The position numbers were made by a program, and so were the translations under genes. This document shows, in pieces, positions 63,881-64,000 of a DNA stretch of 64,000 bases. The stretch is from Rhizobium sp. R634 (GTDB taxonomy: Bacteria > Pseudomonadota > Alphaproteobacteria > Rhizobiales > Rhizobiaceae): assembly GCF_002211305.1 (NCBI RefSeq), contig NZ_LOKW01000001.1, forward strand, positions 124,001-188,000. Reading direction: 5' to 3'. A model generated the notes under the pieces. It saw only the letters and a list, made by a program, of their open reading frames with translations, made no database searches and was not told the origin of the DNA. The number at the start of each line of letters is the position of its first letter. Position 1 is the stretch's first letter.

Positions 63881-64000
63881 CGGTCTTCACGTCGATCACG
63901 ATGGCGCTGAGGTTCTCGCGGCAATTAGCGATTAGCCCTTCCTGCACGAGAATATCGGCGGCCTTTTCGATGTCTGCCGAAAGCAGGATTTCAGCGATGT
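63870..64000 (-). CDS. PP2C-type protein phosphatase, 3' end only (ImpM-like)
   Basis: The last 43 codons of a gene entering from the right edge; it reads ILVQEGLIANCRENLSAIVIDV before the stop at 63870-63872, and NCRENLSAIVIDV is the terminal strand of PP2C phosphatases (NCRDNxSxIVV pattern). It would reverse the partner kinase in threonine-phosphorylation control of secretion. Identification rests on this short tail. Confidence 0.6.
   Translation of the reverse strand, partial: IAEILLSADIEKAADILVQEGLIANCRENLSAIVIDVKTDGG

Overview
The window is GC-rich chromosomal or large-plasmid DNA from an alphaproteobacterium, most likely a Rhizobium of the R. leguminosarum/R. etli group. The clues are a hydroxamate siderophore NRPS/ornithine-hydroxylase/phosphopantetheinyl-transferase set in the order of the vicibactin (vbs) genes, a hydroxyproline catabolic cluster like the hyp genes of Sinorhizobium, an AHL quorum-sensing pair, very many ABC/TTT uptake genes and many GntR/Lrp regulators. 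No rRNA, tRNA, CRISPR array, insertion sequence or prophage was recognised. All family names come from motif reading only; no database search was run.

Layout. 1-6.0 kb: siderophore biosynthesis (NRPS truncated by the left edge, N-hydroxylase, convergent PPTase). 6.1-9.4 kb: nitrate-type ABC transporter (ATPase, permease, Tat-exported binding protein) behind a textbook sigma-54 promoter. 9.7-11.4 kb: PAS-GGDEF-EAL protein. 11.5-15.8 kb: a quorum-sensing island with a small secreted protein, two tandem paralogues of unknown function, a Cro/CI-type regulator, a LuxI synthase and a LuxR regulator whose last codons are frameshifted. 15.9-16.1 kb: a CopG-like antitoxin remnant. 16.1-19.2 kb: Lrp regulator divergent from dadX-dadA (D-/L-alanine catabolism), then an AraC regulator. 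20.3-24.5 kb: a translationally coupled operon of diaminopropionate ammonia-lyase, N-carbamoyl-type amidohydrolase and M20 amidohydrolase, divergent from an Lrp regulator. 24.5-26.6 kb: class III aminotransferase divergent from an XRE-cupin regulator.

26.6-40.6 kb is the metabolic core: a proline/hydroxyproline catabolic region. A GntR regulator and a ProC-like reductase run leftward; rightward run a polar amino acid ABC transporter, a DapA-family deaminase, a FAD oxidase, an aldehyde dehydrogenase, a Ser/Cys proline-racemase-family enzyme, two short-chain dehydrogenases and a second GntR. A Ldh2-type imine reductase and a second Ser/Cys racemase-family enzyme then diverge from a shared promoter carrying an operator-like palindrome. 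Together these supply every step of trans-4-hydroxyproline to 2-oxoglutarate plus a probable pyrroline-2-carboxylate reduction branch.

40.7-44.7 kb: two exported hypothetical proteins and three Tad-type pseudopilin/TadG-like genes. 44.9-48.3 kb: an orphan sugar-binding protein next to a membrane GGDEF-EAL protein. A 1-kb gene-poor gap with stacked hairpins follows, then a second PAS-GGDEF-EAL protein (49.3-51.9 kb), making three c-di-GMP proteins in the window. 52.8-59.6 kb: a tricarboxylate unit (TctCBA transporter, double-winged-helix GntR regulator, aconitase) in which an identical 18-bp AT-rich palindromic element precedes both the transporter and the aconitase. 59.6-61.6 kb: ECF sigma factor, cupredoxin, DUF4142 and DUF488 proteins. 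61.8-63.0 kb: Wza/OMA-type polysaccharide export lipoprotein. The right edge holds a Ser/Thr kinase and the 3' end of a PP2C phosphatase, an arrangement like the impM-impN end of a type VI secretion cluster.
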